A stretch of 64,000 nucleotides of DNA, taken from positions 248,001 through 312,000 of the forward strand of contig NZ_PYFW01000002.1 of assembly GCF_003020125.1 (NCBI RefSeq), given 5' to 3'. The stretch's first letter is position 1. Every line of letters begins with the position of its first letter. Positions 10,105 through 18,227 of this stretch are shown one piece after another. The notes under the pieces are model-generated. The model saw only the letters and a program-made list of their open reading frames with translations. It searched no databases and was not told the origin of the DNA. The position numbers and the translations under genes are program-made. This stretch comes from Bradyrhizobium sp. MOS003. Its GTDB lineage: Bacteria; Pseudomonadota; Alphaproteobacteria; Rhizobiales; Xanthobacteraceae.

Positions 10105-10658
10105 GATCTCTTCAAAAACACGAACTCCGTGTCGTCATACGCGCGCCGCTCCAATTCCTCGTAGCCTTCCGGCGTCACGAACTGCGCGGCCTTTGCCTCT
10201 TCCACCACGAGCAACGCGCCCGGGGTGAGCCAGCCGCCGTCGCGCAAGCTCGCGAGCGCCTTCTCGGCAAAGCCCTTGCCGTAGGGCGGATCGAGGAATG
10301 CCAGCGAGAACGGCTCGACGGGATGCGCGGGGCCGAGATCGGTGGCATCGCGGCGATAGACCTTGGTGACGCCGCCTAAGCCCAACGATTCCACATTGTT
10401 GCGCAGCAGCGCCCGGGCCTCCGCGCCGTTGTCGACGAACAGCGTGAACTTCGCGCCGCGTGACGACGCCTCGATGCCGAGCGCGCCGGTGCCGGCAAAG
10501 AGATCGAGCACGCGCGCGTCCGCAATCGGATCGTCATAGGCGTGCACGAGGATATTGAAGACGGATTCGCGCAGGCGGTCCGCGGTGGGGCGGATGTCGC
10601 GCGAGGACGGTGAAGCGAGATTGCGCCCCTTCAAGCGACCGCCGACGACGCGCATCAC
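10101..10658 (-). CDS. rsmD: 16S rRNA (guanine-966 N2)-methyltransferase RsmD
   Basis: 185-residue Rossmann-fold SAM-dependent methyltransferase. The SAM-binding region VLDLFAGTGALGIEASSRG and the catalytic motif DPPYGKG (the NPPY-like motif of N2-guanine methyltransferases) are both clear. It modifies G966 of 16S rRNA in the assembling 30S subunit. The N-terminus MMRVVGGRLKGRNLASP is typical. It lies 136 bases downstream of the pseudouridine synthase gene in the same direction, with a repeat between them. Its stop codon lies inside a REP repeat. Confidence 0.95.
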   Translation of the reverse strand: MMRVVGGRLKGRNLASPSSRDIRPTADRLRESVFNILVHAYDDPIADARVLDLFAGTGALGIEASSRGAKFTLFVDNGAEARALLRNNVESLGLGGVTKVYRRDATDLGPAHPVEPFSLAFLDPPYGKGFAEKALASLRDGGWLTPGALLVVEEAKAAQFVTPEGYEELERRAYDDTEFVFLKRS

Positions 10659-10666
10659 ACGACTCC

Positions 10667-10757
10667 GTCATGCCCGGGCTTGTCCCGGGCATCCAAGTTT
10701 CTCAGCCTTGAACTCAAGCAAAACGTGGATGGCCGGGTCAAGCCCGGCCGTGACGAC
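10667..10757. repeat. Intergenic palindromic repeat, GTCATGCCCGGG family
   Basis: Starts GTCATGCCCGGGCTTGTCCC and ends CCGGGTCAAGCCCGGCCGTGAC: two hairpin arms with a spacer of about 30 bases. Related copies are at 13494, 20804, 19047 (partial) and 43983 (partial). It separates the pseudouridine synthase gene and rsmD. Confidence 0.75.
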
Positions 10758-10794
10758 CTGTTGCGCGGTGTCGGCGTCGCTCCAGGCATTGAGC

Positions 10795-12897
10795 CTACTC
10801 GCCGTCCTTCGGCGTCAGGTCGCGCTTGCCGTGATAGCCGCGCTTGGGACGGCGCGGCGGGCCGTAGCCGGCGGCCTCGGCCTCGTTGCGCTCGCGCGCC
10901 TCCTCGCTGCCGGTGCGCTGCACCAGCACGCGGCGGCCCTTGCGGTCAGCGATCACGCCACGCTTGCTGGCGGGCTTCTTTTCGGCTGGCGCATCGTCGA
11001 CGCGCGCGGATTTCGACGGCGTGTCGAACTGCGCACCCGACTTCTCGATGATCTTCTCGCCGAGCTGGTCGCGAAGCACGCGGGACTTGATCTCCTCGAC
11101 CTGGCCTTCGGGCACCTCGCCGAGCTGGAACGGACCGTAGGAGACGCGGATCAGCCGGTTCACCTCGAGCCCGAGATGCGCGCAGACATTGCGCACCTCG
11201 CGGTTCTTGCCTTCGCGGATCGCGAACACCAGCCAGACATTGGCGCCCTGGTCGCGCTCCAGCGTCGCGTCGATCGGGCCGTATTTGACGCCCTCGATCT
11301 CGACGCCGTCCTTGAGCGCGTCGAGCTGCGCCTGGGTGACGTCGCCATGGGCGCGAACGCGATAGCGGCGCAGCCAGCCGGTGTCCGGCAGCTCGAGCGT
11401 GCGCGCCAGCCCGCCGTCATTGGTGAGCAGCAAGAGGCCCTCGGTGTTGAAATCGAGCCGGCCGACGCTGATCAGCCGCGGCAGGCCTTCCGGCAGATTG
11501 TCGAACACGGTCGGACGACCCTCGGGGTCGTCATGCGTGGTCATCAGCCCGCGCGGCTTGTGATAGAGGAACAGCCGCGTGCGCTCGCGCTCCGGCAACG
11601 GCTTGCCGTCGACCAGAACGACGTCGTTCTTGGTGATGTCGAGCGCGGGCGAGTTGATGACGCGACCGTTGACGGTGACACGGCCCTGCGTGACCATCTC
11701 CTCGGCATCGCGGCGCGAGGCCAGCCCCGCGCGGGCCAGCGCCTTGGCGATCCGTTCGCCGGCCTTCTTCGGCTTCGGCTCTTCCTCCCGGCGCGGGCGG
11801 CGATCGGAATCACGGTCGCGCTCGCGATAGGCGCCGCGGCCGCCGAAGGCGGGGCGCTTCTCGAAGATCCGGCTCTCGTCCTCGTTTTCACGGCGCGGAC
11901 GATCGCCGAAACGGCCCTCGCTGCGCGGATGCTCGTGCCAGTCGGAACGGCCTTCCGAGCGCTCGCGCGGCCGGTTGAATGTCGGCCGGTCGCCGCCACG
12001 TCCGCCGCGGTCACCATCGCCGTCACGGCGGGGCCGGTCGAACTTCGGACGGTCGTCGCGGGGACGATCGAATTTGGGCCGCTCGCGGAACGGACGATCG
12101 CCTGACGGACGATCGTCGCGCGAACGCGAGAAGCGCGGACGATCATCACCGCCGCCGCCTTCGCGCTTCTGCCAGGGCTTGTCCCCGCCGCGGTCACGAC
12201 CACCGAAATCCTTGCGCGGCCCGCGATCGCGATCCGGTGCGCCTCGCGAAAACTTTCGCTCGCCGTCGAACTTGCGCTCCGGACGGTCGCCGCGCGGCGC
12301 ACGATCACCGCGGTCGAAATTCGGGCGGTCGCCGCGCGGCTTGAACGGGCGCTTCTCGCCATCACGCGAGGAGCGATCGGGTGCGCCGCGCGAGAATTTC
12401 CGCTCGCCGTCGAACTTGCGGTCCGGACGGTCGCCGCGCGGTGCGTAGGGCTTCTTGTCGCCGAACTTTCTGTCACCGGTCCGGCCGGCGGGGCGGGACT
12501 CGTCGCGATCCCGGCGCGGCGGACGGTCGTCGCGGCCATAGGACGGCCGATCACCGCGCGGCTTGAACGGGCGCTTCTCGCCGTCGCGCGAGGAGCGATC
12601 GGAGAAAGGCCGGTCGCCACGCGGCTTGAAGCTGCGCTCGCCGCGGCCTTCGCCGCCACGGTCGTCGCGCTTGAAGTTCGGCCGGTCGCTGAAATCGCGG
12701 CGCGGGGCATCGCCGTCCGCGCGGGGGCGGAACGGACGGCTGTCGCGGTCGCCACGGGGCGGGCGGGCGTCGCTCCTGCCCTCGGGGCCGCGCTTGGCGA
12801 ACTTCTTCTCGGGGCCACGCGGCTTGCCGCTGCGGCCACCCTTGGGAGGGCCTCGCCGGCCGCGGGAATCGTTGTTTTTGTGGCTGTCGCGAGGCAT
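10795..12897 (-). CDS. RsuA/RluB-family pseudouridine synthase with long disordered Arg/Asp/Gly N-terminus
   Basis: 700 residues from the ATG at 12897 (MPRDSHKNND). The last 270 or so residues hold an S4 RNA-binding domain (ERIAKALARAGLASRRDAEE) and the RsuA/RluB catalytic domain with the active-site segment GRLDFNTEGLLLL, which isomerises uridine to pseudouridine in rRNA. The first roughly 430 residues are low complexity, built from recurring units such as RDGEKRPFKPRGDRP and KFDGERKFSRGAPD. Such extensions occur in rhizobial RluB-like proteins, but this one is long. The open frame extends upstream to 13185, but that part overlaps tadA and lacks the repeat composition. RluB is more likely than RsuA, though the two cannot be separated by eye. 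Confidence 0.92.
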   Translation of the reverse strand: MPRDSHKNNDSRGRRGPPKGGRSGKPRGPEKKFAKRGPEGRSDARPPRGDRDSRPFRPRADGDAPRRDFSDRPNFKRDDRGGEGRGERSFKPRGDRPFSDRSSRDGEKRPFKPRGDRPSYGRDDRPPRRDRDESRPAGRTGDRKFGDKKPYAPRGDRPDRKFDGERKFSRGAPDRSSRDGEKRPFKPRGDRPNFDRGDRAPRGDRPERKFDGERKFSRGAPDRDRGPRKDFGGRDRGGDKPWQKREGGGGDDRPRFSRSRDDRPSGDRPFRERPKFDRPRDDRPKFDRPRRDGDGDRGGRGGDRPTFNRPRERSEGRSDWHEHPRSEGRFGDRPRRENEDESRIFEKRPAFGGRGAYRERDRDSDRRPRREEEPKPKKAGERIAKALARAGLASRRDAEEMVTQGRVTVNGRVINSPALDITKNDVVLVDGKPLPERERTRLFLYHKPRGLMTTHDDPEGRPTVFDNLPEGLPRLISVGRLDFNTEGLLLLTNDGGLARTLELPDTGWLRRYRVRAHGDVTQAQLDALKDGVEIEGVKYGPIDATLERDQGANVWLVFAIREGKNREVRNVCAHLGLEVNRLIRVSYGPFQLGEVPEGQVEEIKSRVLRDQLGEKIIEKSGAQFDTPSKSARVDDAPAEKKPASKRGVIADRKGRRVLVQRTGSEEARERNEAEAAGYGPPRRPKRGYHGKRDLTPKDGE

Positions 12898-13017
12898 GAA
12901 TGATCTCACTCGAGGGGGTGGCCATTGGGCATTGTGCGCGCTCGTTGGGAGCCGCAAGCCCAGGCAAAACCGGTAAGCACTTCTGCTGAAGGCGCAGCTA
13001 CTAGCAGGTTTCTTGCG

Positions 13018-13476
13018 ATGATACGAGGCTTGAAAGCCCCCTCTTTCATGGATTTGGCGCTTCTGGCGGCCGAAAATGCCGGAAAAGCGGGCGAAGTTCC
13101 TATCGGCTGCGTGGTGGTCCGCAAGGACGAGGTCATTGCCACAGGCGCCAACCGGACGCTCACCGACCGCGACCCCACCGGCCATGCCGAAATCATAGCG
13201 CTGCGCGAGGCGGCGAAAAAGATCGGCAGCGAGCGCCTGGTGGACTGCGACCTCTACGTGACGCTGGAGCCCTGCACCATGTGTGCGGGCGCGATCTCGT
13301 TTGCAAGGGTGAGGCGGCTCTATTACGGCGCCGCCGACCCCAAGGGCGGCGCGGTCGAATCAGGCGTGCGCTTCTTCGCCGCGCCGACCTGCCACCACGC
13401 CCCGGACGTCTATTCCGGCGTCGGCGAGAGCGAGGCGGCGCGGCTGCTCAGGGAGTTCTTTCGGGAGCGGAGGTGA
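13018..13476 (+). CDS. tadA: tRNA-specific adenosine deaminase
   Basis: 152 residues from the ATG at 13018. The zinc deaminase signature is complete: HAE at residues 56-58 (catalytic Glu58) and PCTMC at 85-89. TadA converts the wobble adenosine of tRNA-Arg(ACG) to inosine and is essential in most bacteria. The frame is open upstream to 12925, but those residues are not family-like. Met11 (MDLALLAAENA) is another possible start. Divergent from the pseudouridine synthase gene. Confidence 0.95.
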   Translation: MIRGLKAPSFMDLALLAAENAGKAGEVPIGCVVVRKDEVIATGANRTLTDRDPTGHAEIIALREAAKKIGSERLVDCDLYVTLEPCTMCAGAISFARVRRLYYGAADPKGGAVESGVRFFAAPTCHHAPDVYSGVGESEAARLLREFFRERR

Positions 13477-13493
13477 TTGCTCCAAACTCCGCC

Positions 13494-13593
13494 GTCATGC
13501 CCCGCGCAGGCGGGGCATCCAGTACGCCGCGGCTTCTCGGATCAATCATCGCCGTCACGGAGTACTGGATCGTCCGCCTTCGCGGACGATGAC
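13494..13593. repeat. Intergenic palindromic repeat, GTCATGCCCGGG family
   Basis: Starts GTCATGCCCCGCGCAGGCGG and ends CGTCCGCCTTCGCGGACGATGAC, two self-complementary ends with a spacer containing ATCCAGTACGCCGCGG. It sits between the converging tadA and dehalogenase genes. The copy at 20804 shares the CCGCGCAGGCGGG and ATCCAGTAC segments. Confidence 0.8.
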
Positions 13594-13621
13594 AGCTGAG
13601 TGTTGGGCGCACAGCGGGGCA

Positions 13622-14524
13622 TCAGCCCGTAAAGAACTCGCGCAGCGCTTTCGCGGTCACGTCCGGATTCTCCTCTGTGAGGAAGTGGCCGGAGTCCACC
13701 GGCATGCCCTCCACGTTGGTCGCCCATTGCTTCCACGTGTCGAGCGGCGTCGCGGCGGCCTGCGCGATGCCGGCGTTGCCCCACAGCGCCAGCATCGGGA
13801 TCGTGATCTTCTTGCCGGCTTCGAAATCGGCCTTGTCGAGATCGTAGTCGAAATAGGCGCCGGCACGGTAATCCTCGCACATCGCGTGGATGCGGGCGGG
13901 ATCGCGGAACGGGGCGAGGTAGTGTTCGAGCGCGCGCTTGTCGATCGCGTCCAGCGTCTTCGATTTGGTCTGGCTCGCCATCTTGAAGCGCAGGAAGAAC
14001 TCGCCCTGCCCTGATATCAGCGTCTCCGGCAGCGGCGCGGGCTGGGCCAGGAAGGTCCAGTGATAGATCTTCAGCGCGTAGGCGCGGTTCATCCGTTCCC
14101 AGTAATCATAGGTCGGCAGGATATCGAGCACCGCGAGCTTCGACAGCCGGCCGGGATGGTCGAGCGCCAATCGATACGAGACGCGGCCGCCGCGGTCGTG
14201 GCCGGCCAGCGCGAAGTGGACGTGACCGAGCCGCTCCATCGCTTCCACCATCGCCTTGGCCATGGCGCGCTTGCTGTAGGGCATGTGCAGCGCATCGCTC
14301 TCGGGCATGTCGGACCAGCCATAGCCCGGCAGGTCGGCGATGATCAGCGTGAAGGCCTCCGCGAGCTCAGGCGCCACGCGGTGCCACATCACGTTGGTCT
14401 CGGAGAAGCCGTGCAACAGCAGCAGCGGTGGGCCCTTGCCGCCGACGCGGGCGAAGATGCGGCCGAACGAGGTATCGATCCATTCGGACGCAAAGCCCGG
14501 ATAGAGGTCGGCGAGATCGGACAT
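13622..14524 (-). CDS. Alpha/beta hydrolase, fluoroacetate dehalogenase type
   Basis: 300-residue alpha/beta hydrolase. Every active-site residue described for the Rhodopseudomonas fluoroacetate dehalogenase RPA1163 is found at the same number here: nucleophile Asp110, carboxylate-binding Arg111 and Arg114 (GHDRGGR), halide-pocket His155 and Trp156 (YHWTF), Tyr219 (DYRAG) and base His280 (DSGHFL). The family hydrolyses haloacetates to glycolate in the cytoplasm, displacing halide through an aspartyl-ester intermediate. I infer dehalogenase activity from this residue match. A natural substrate other than fluoroacetate is possible. Transcribed alone, convergent with tadA. glcDEF at 53.7-57.9 kb could oxidise the glycolate product. 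Confidence 0.87.
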   Translation of the reverse strand: MSDLADLYPGFASEWIDTSFGRIFARVGGKGPPLLLLHGFSETNVMWHRVAPELAEAFTLIIADLPGYGWSDMPESDALHMPYSKRAMAKAMVEAMERLGHVHFALAGHDRGGRVSYRLALDHPGRLSKLAVLDILPTYDYWERMNRAYALKIYHWTFLAQPAPLPETLISGQGEFFLRFKMASQTKSKTLDAIDKRALEHYLAPFRDPARIHAMCEDYRAGAYFDYDLDKADFEAGKKITIPMLALWGNAGIAQAAATPLDTWKQWATNVEGMPVDSGHFLTEENPDVTAKALREFFTG

Positions 14525-14696
14525 CTTGTTGCATCCTTGATGGGCTCAGGCGGGGTCGGCCCTCGACCCCAAAAGTGCGAAAACAACCCCATGCACAGTA
14601 GCTAAGTTCAACCCCTGCCTGCGTTTTTTTGGAGTGCCGACGGGCACGGCCGAAATGGCGCGCGCGAGCAAAAAAGCCTGTCAGCTCATGGTCTTG

Positions 14697-15980
14697 TCAG
14701 CTCTTGCCCTTCTCAGCCTCCACCGCCTGCCAGCCGATGTCGCGGCGGCAGAAGCCTTCGGGCCAGTTGATGCGGTCGACGGCCTGGTAGGCGCGGGCCT
14801 GCGCCTCGGTGACGGTCGCGCCCAGCGCGCAGACATTGAGCACGCGGCCGCCATTGGCGAGGATGGCGCCATCCTTCGCCACCGTGCCGGCGTGGAAGAT
14901 CTCGACAGTGTCGACCTTCGCCGCGTCATCGAGCCCCTCGATCCGCGTGCCCTTCTGATAGTCGCCGGGATAGCCCTTCGCCGCCATCACCACGGTGATC
15001 GCGCTTTCCTTGTGCCAGCGCAGATCGAAATTCTTCAGCTGCCCGTCGCAGGCGGCGAGCAGCGCCGGTACGATGTCGCTCATCATGCGCAGCATCAGCA
15101 CCTGGCATTCAGGGTCGCCGAAGCGGACGTTGAACTCGAACAGCTTTGGGCCCTGCGTCGTCAGCATGATGCCGGCATAGAGAATGCCGCGGAACGGCGT
15201 GCCGCGGCTCTTCATGCCGGCGACCGTCGGCAGGATGATCTTCGCCATGATCGCGTCATGGACCTGAGGCGTCACCAGCGGCGTCGGCGAATAGGCGCCC
15301 ATGCCGCCGGTGTTCGGCCCGACATCGTGGTCGAACACGCGCTTATGGTCCTGCGCGGAGGCCAACGGAATCGCGGTCTCGCCGTCGCACAGCGCAAAGA
15401 AGCTGATCTCGCGGCCCGGCAGAAACTCCTCGATCACGACTTCGGCGCCAGCCTCGCCGAACGCGCCCTCGAACATCATGGCGATGGCGTCCTCGGCCTC
15501 GCGCACGGTCTTGGCGACCACGACGCCCTTGCCGGCGGCAAGGCCATCGGCCTTCACCACGATCGGCGCGCCCTGGCTCTGCACATAGGCGCGCGCATCA
15601 TCGGCCTTGGTGAAGCGCTGGTAGGCGCCGGTGGGAATGCCGAACTCGGTGCACAGCGCCTTGGTGAATCCCTTGGAGCTTTCGAGCTGGGCGGGGATCT
15701 TGTCCGGCCCGAACGCCTTGATGCCGGCGGCCGTGAGGTCATCGACGATGCCGGCCGCCAGCGGCGTCTCCGGCCCGACCACAACGAGCTCGACCTTGTT
15801 CTGCTTGCAGAAGGCGATCACCGCCGCATGGTCCGCGACATCCAGCGCCACGCACTCCGCCTCGCGCGCGATGCCGGCATTGCCGGGCGCGCACCAGAGT
15901 TTGGTCACCAGGGGGGAGGCTGCGATCTTCCATGCGAGGGCATGTTCGCGGCCGCCGGAACCGAGCAGGAGAATGTGCAT
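14697..15980 (-). CDS. purD: Phosphoribosylamine-glycine ligase (GARS)
   Basis: 427 residues from the ATG at 15980, giving the classic N-terminus [22 protein letters not shown]-grasp ligase that joins 5-phosphoribosylamine to glycine, the second step of purine synthesis. Family segments are clear: [14 protein letters not shown], the ATP-grasp loop [12 protein letters not shown], and [12 protein letters not shown]. The frame is open upstream to 16166, but the earlier part lacks similarity. To its left lies the dehalogenase gene in the same direction, about 170 bases away. Its upstream side opens onto the 16-19 kb accessory pocket. Confidence 0.96.
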   Translation of the reverse strand: MHILLLGSGGREHALAWKIAASPLVTKLWCAPGNAGIAREAECVALDVADHAAVIAFCKQNKVELVVVGPETPLAAGIVDDLTAAGIKAFGPDKIPAQLESSKGFTKALCTEFGIPTGAYQRFTKADDARAYVQSQGAPIVVKADGLAAGKGVVVAKTVREAEDAIAMMFEGAFGEAGAEVVIEEFLPGREISFFALCDGETAIPLASAQDHKRVFDHDVGPNTGGMGAYSPTPLVTPQVHDAIMAKIILPTVAGMKSRGTPFRGILYAGIMLTTQGPKLFEFNVRFGDPECQVLMLRMMSDIVPALLAACDGQLKNFDLRWHKESAITVVMAAKGYPGDYQKGTRIEGLDDAAKVDTVEIFHAGTVAKDGAILANGGRVLNVCALGATVTEAQARAYQAVDRINWPEGFCRRDIGWQAVEAEKGKS

Positions 15981-16173
15981 CGAGGGCTCAGAATGAGGGG
16001 TTTTGCTGGGGCGGAGGTCGCATGAATCGGGGTGGGTGTGAAGGGGTCTTGCCCCGAACTCCCCGTCATTCGGGTCGTGCGAAGCCCTTCTACCTTCTCT
16101 CCTTGTAGGATCAGGTACCGACCACTGACGGAATTCGCCGCACCGGTGAGGTTTACTGACGCCCAAATAGACA

Positions 16174-16263
16174 AGGCGCCCGGGTGGCTAACGCCAGGCG
16201 CCTACTTTGCTGGTTAGGCAAAGACCAGACCTAGCTAGGGTCTGGAGTGGGGGACCACCCCAC
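16174..16263. ncRNA. Cluster of four tandem hairpins, candidate structured RNA or DNA element
   Basis: Four nearly abutting stem-loops. (1) AGGCGCC at 16174-80 pairs with 16197-203, with an inner TGGC-TAAC-GCCA stem. (2) CTTTGC 16205-10 pairs with GCAAAG 16218-23. (3) CCAGACC 16225-31 pairs with GGTCTGG 16239-45 around TAGCTAG. (4) GTGGGG 16247-52 pairs with CCCCAC 16258-63. I know of no RNA family with this layout. Two-piece tmRNA was considered and rejected because no tag sequence is present. It could equally be a recombination or replication-related DNA structure left by a mobile element. Confidence 0.35.
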
Positions 16264-16340
16264 AATGTCTATACTCTGCGTGCGGATGCCTCGTTTGGTG
16301 GCTGAGCTTATGACTATTCCCCCACGGGGATCCGAAAGCG

Positions 16341-16457
16341 ATGTTTCGGGGCGCCAGTTATCTCAAGACCGTCCAGCAAAGCTCCCTGCGATACAAGCAA
16401 TCATCAGGTTTACCGTTCCCGGCTCAGCCGGTTTATCGCAAGTGTAATTGCAACTAA
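16341..16457 (+). CDS. Possible 38-residue small ORF
   Basis: ATG at 16341 to TAA at 16455-16457, encoding MFRGASYLKTVQQ... with a C-terminal KCNCN. A GGGGAT lies 11 bases upstream, a weak ribosome-binding match at best. No family is recognised. It sits in AT-richer DNA just after the hairpin cluster. Equally likely to be chance. Confidence 0.2.
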   Translation: MFRGASYLKTVQQSSLRYKQSSGLPFPAQPVYRKCNCN

Positions 16458-16663
16458 TGCGTTAGGCAAAACTAAGGCGGATTGGTGGCGAGACTTGGAG
16501 GAAATCCTAGGTTAGGACACGCACAAAACCGACTTGGTCGCTCGGAGATCGAGCGCATGCGCTCGCAGATAGGTCGGCAGCGCAAGGGAATCCTCCAGCT
16601 CGAGCGTGCCGGGATAGCTGACCTTCCCTGCGCCGCCAGCAGGAGTGAGAACCAAATGCTGAG

Positions 16664-16790
16664 CTAAAGGCCTGGCTCGTCCAGGAGAAGAATTGCATCC
16701 TCAGCGTGGCCGCCCCGCGTGTCTGCCGAAAAGACAGTATAAAATGAGAAGAACCAGCGGAAGCCGCCCCTACAAGCGATTGCGTATCTT
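16664..16790 (-). pseudogene. Fragment of an AAA/OLD-like ATPase
   Basis: Read on the minus strand, one frame gives GFRWFFSFYTVFSADTRGG followed shortly by AILLLDEPGL and then a stop. The first segment and the Walker B-like LLLDEPGL match the usual order in AAA_21/OLD-type ATPases, whose next residues are normally a conserved HLH. The frame is broken on both sides and no Walker A is present, so this is at most a remnant. The call rests on two short motifs only. Confidence 0.4.
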
Positions 16791-16857
16791 CCACAAAAGC
16801 TCTTCGTGAGTACCGTACTTGACCTCCCGGCTCTTGACGCCGTTCCAGCCCGTAAGA

Positions 16858-16885
16858 TGGGTTGAGCCCTTGCGAAACCCATCGC
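16858..16885 (+). repeat. REP repeat, left flank of RAYT element
   Basis: 28 bases starting TGGGTTGAGCCCTTGCGAAA, with a perfect inverted copy at 17450-17477. Each copy is itself an imperfect palindrome (TGGGTT against AACCCA). A variant copy precedes the second RAYT remnant at 18435. Confidence 0.85.
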
Positions 16886-16910
16886 ACTTGTTTCGTGGTA
16901 ACGTCGCGTC

Positions 16911-17445
16911 ATGACCGCGTACGCCGCAGCTTCGTACCTGGTGCTGTTTCTTCTTCACCGTCAATCTGGCGGAGCGGAGGCTGGCGTTGTTGACAGATCA
17001 TGTCGAGGTATTGCGCGAAGCGTTTCGCGAAACGCGCCAGCGCCATCCGTTCACGATCGACGCCATCGTGGTGCTGCCTGACCACCTTCACACGGTGTGG
17101 ACGTTACCGGAAGGCGATGCCGATTTTGCGATCCGCTGGCAGCTAATCAAATCCAACTTTTCGCGCGGTTTGGCGCGCAACGAGAGGATATCCCAAAGCC
17201 GCGCGGCCAAAGGTGAGCGGGGCATCTGGCAACGCAGATTTTGGGAGCATACCATTCGCGACGAAGGCGATTTCGTCCGGCATGTCAACTATGTTCATAT
17301 CAATGCGGTCAAGCACGGGCTCGTCAATCGGGTGCGTGACTGGGCTTCCTCCTCGTTTCATCGCCACGTCAAGCTTGGCAATTACCCGGTCGATTGGGCC
17401 GGCGATCAGTCAGATGACGGCCGCGATTACGGTGAGCAGAGATAG
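16911..17445 (+). pseudogene. REP-associated tyrosine transposase (RAYT), broken by two one-base deletions
   Basis: The intact part, from a TTG at 16987, reads as a Y1 (IS200-like, HUH) transposase. The HUH motif is HLH in LPDHLHTVW, and the catalytic Tyr lies in HVNYVHINAVKHG. Upstream, the expected N-terminus (as in the copy at 18488) is present only if two frames are joined: ATG at 16911 reads M-T-A-Y, one base is missing, then R-S-F-V-P-G, another base is missing, then CFFFTVNLAERR. The gene is therefore probably dead unless TTG-initiated product works. Inverted REPs flank it at 16858 and 17450. RAYTs are domesticated transposases thought to mobilise REP sequences. Confidence 0.85.
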
Positions 17446-17449
17446 AGAA

Positions 17450-17484
17450 GCGATGGGTTTCGCAAGGGCTCAACCCACCCTACG
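17450..17484 (-). repeat. REP repeat, right flank of RAYT element
   Basis: Inverted copy of the repeat at 16858; 28 bases match perfectly (17450-17477). It extends into CCACCCTACG, the same end as the GTAGGGTGG repeats at 10016, 30619 and 58657, which links this RAYT to that repeat family. Confidence 0.85.
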
Positions 17485-17540
17485 AGCTGATCGAGAGCGA
17501 CAGACTAGCCCGGGCGACAGAAGCGGCTTTCAAGTAGCCG

Positions 17541-18227
17541 CTAATTGATTTTCGGAGGATACGGGCCGATGGCAATGATCTGAGGTTTATTGCCAAAGAC
17601 GTACTCGCTAGCAGCCTTAACGGGGGTGCAGCTAGGCTCGATCTTGATGTGCCCAGCCAGACGCTCTTGGAAGTTTAGGATCTTCGCATGCTCCGCAGCG
17701 TATTCCTTAAAGACATCGGGATAGGCTTTGGCTCCCTCTTCAGGAAACACGCCGTCTAAAATATCATCGAACAGAGGCTTATAGTGGCCATGATCGACCC
17801 AATATCGATCTGGCTTCAATGCGGCGAGGGGCTCTGGGATCGACACCGGCGTCGCAGAGGTCCTCTCGTCTATCTCCTGCAGGCGCATAGCCAACGTCCG
17901 CAAGCTGACGCCGGTGAAATTCGTCGCAGGGATGTTGGCAAACCCTTTTCGAAGCTTCGTCGGATCGCTCGTCGTCGCGACCAAGTTGAAAACGTATCGA
18001 TGGCGACGAGTAATTTCGTCCATCAGCTCGGCACGGTCCTTAATCAAGCCATTCGCGGCCTGGACGCAACTATTTTGAGCTGCGAATGCGGACCCGATCA
18101 AACCCAGCGCCCCTCCGAGCACGAAAAGGACAAGGGGTGTATTTAGGAAGGTCCAAGTTTTTCCGGAGCCCGGTCCGGCACTTTGCTCGTCACCCACACC
18201 TGCCTCCACCAGAGAACGCCCCAGCAT
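17541..18227 (-). CDS. Orphan hypothetical membrane protein
   Basis: 228 residues (or fewer with an internal start). One clear transmembrane segment lies near residues 30-50 (FLNTPLVLFVLGGALGLIG), preceded by a short N-terminal region and followed by a 170-residue soluble part. The soluble part starts with a probable helical stretch (IKDRAELMDEITRRHRY) and has no recognised motif. Codon usage is less GC-biased than in neighbouring core genes, and it lies between two RAYT remnants, so it was probably acquired. Function unknown. A phage or defence role is possible but nothing in the sequence shows it. Confidence 0.65.
   Translation of the reverse strand: MLGRSLVEAGVGDEQSAGPGSGKTWTFLNTPLVLFVLGGALGLIGSAFAAQNSCVQAANGLIKDRAELMDEITRRHRYVFNLVATTSDPTKLRKGFANIPATNFTGVSLRTLAMRLQEIDERTSATPVSIPEPLAALKPDRYWVDHGHYKPLFDDILDGVFPEEGAKAYPDVFKEYAAEHAKILNFQERLAGHIKIEPSCTPVKAASEYVFGNKPQIIAIGPYPPKIN

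Larger units (their letters stand above)
15981..16910. other. Gene-poor left part of the purD-xseA accessory pocket
   Basis: No intact gene is recognised in this 930-base stretch. Base composition is visibly less GC-rich than the flanking core genes. It contains the hairpin cluster at 16174-16263, a possible 38-codon ORF at 16341, fragments resembling an AAA ATPase around 16664-16790, and the left REP repeat of the RAYT element at 16858. The promoter of purD presumably lies near its left end, but I cannot point to clear -35/-10 boxes. Confidence 0.5.

Noticed and set aside
13018..13476. Possible cytidine or guanine deaminase instead of TadA
   Set aside because: The order HAE-PCTMC, small size and overall length match tRNA adenosine deaminases best.
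16174..16263. Two-piece tmRNA (ssrA)
   Set aside because: No tag-peptide reading frame and no tRNA-like ends. Only hairpins are present.
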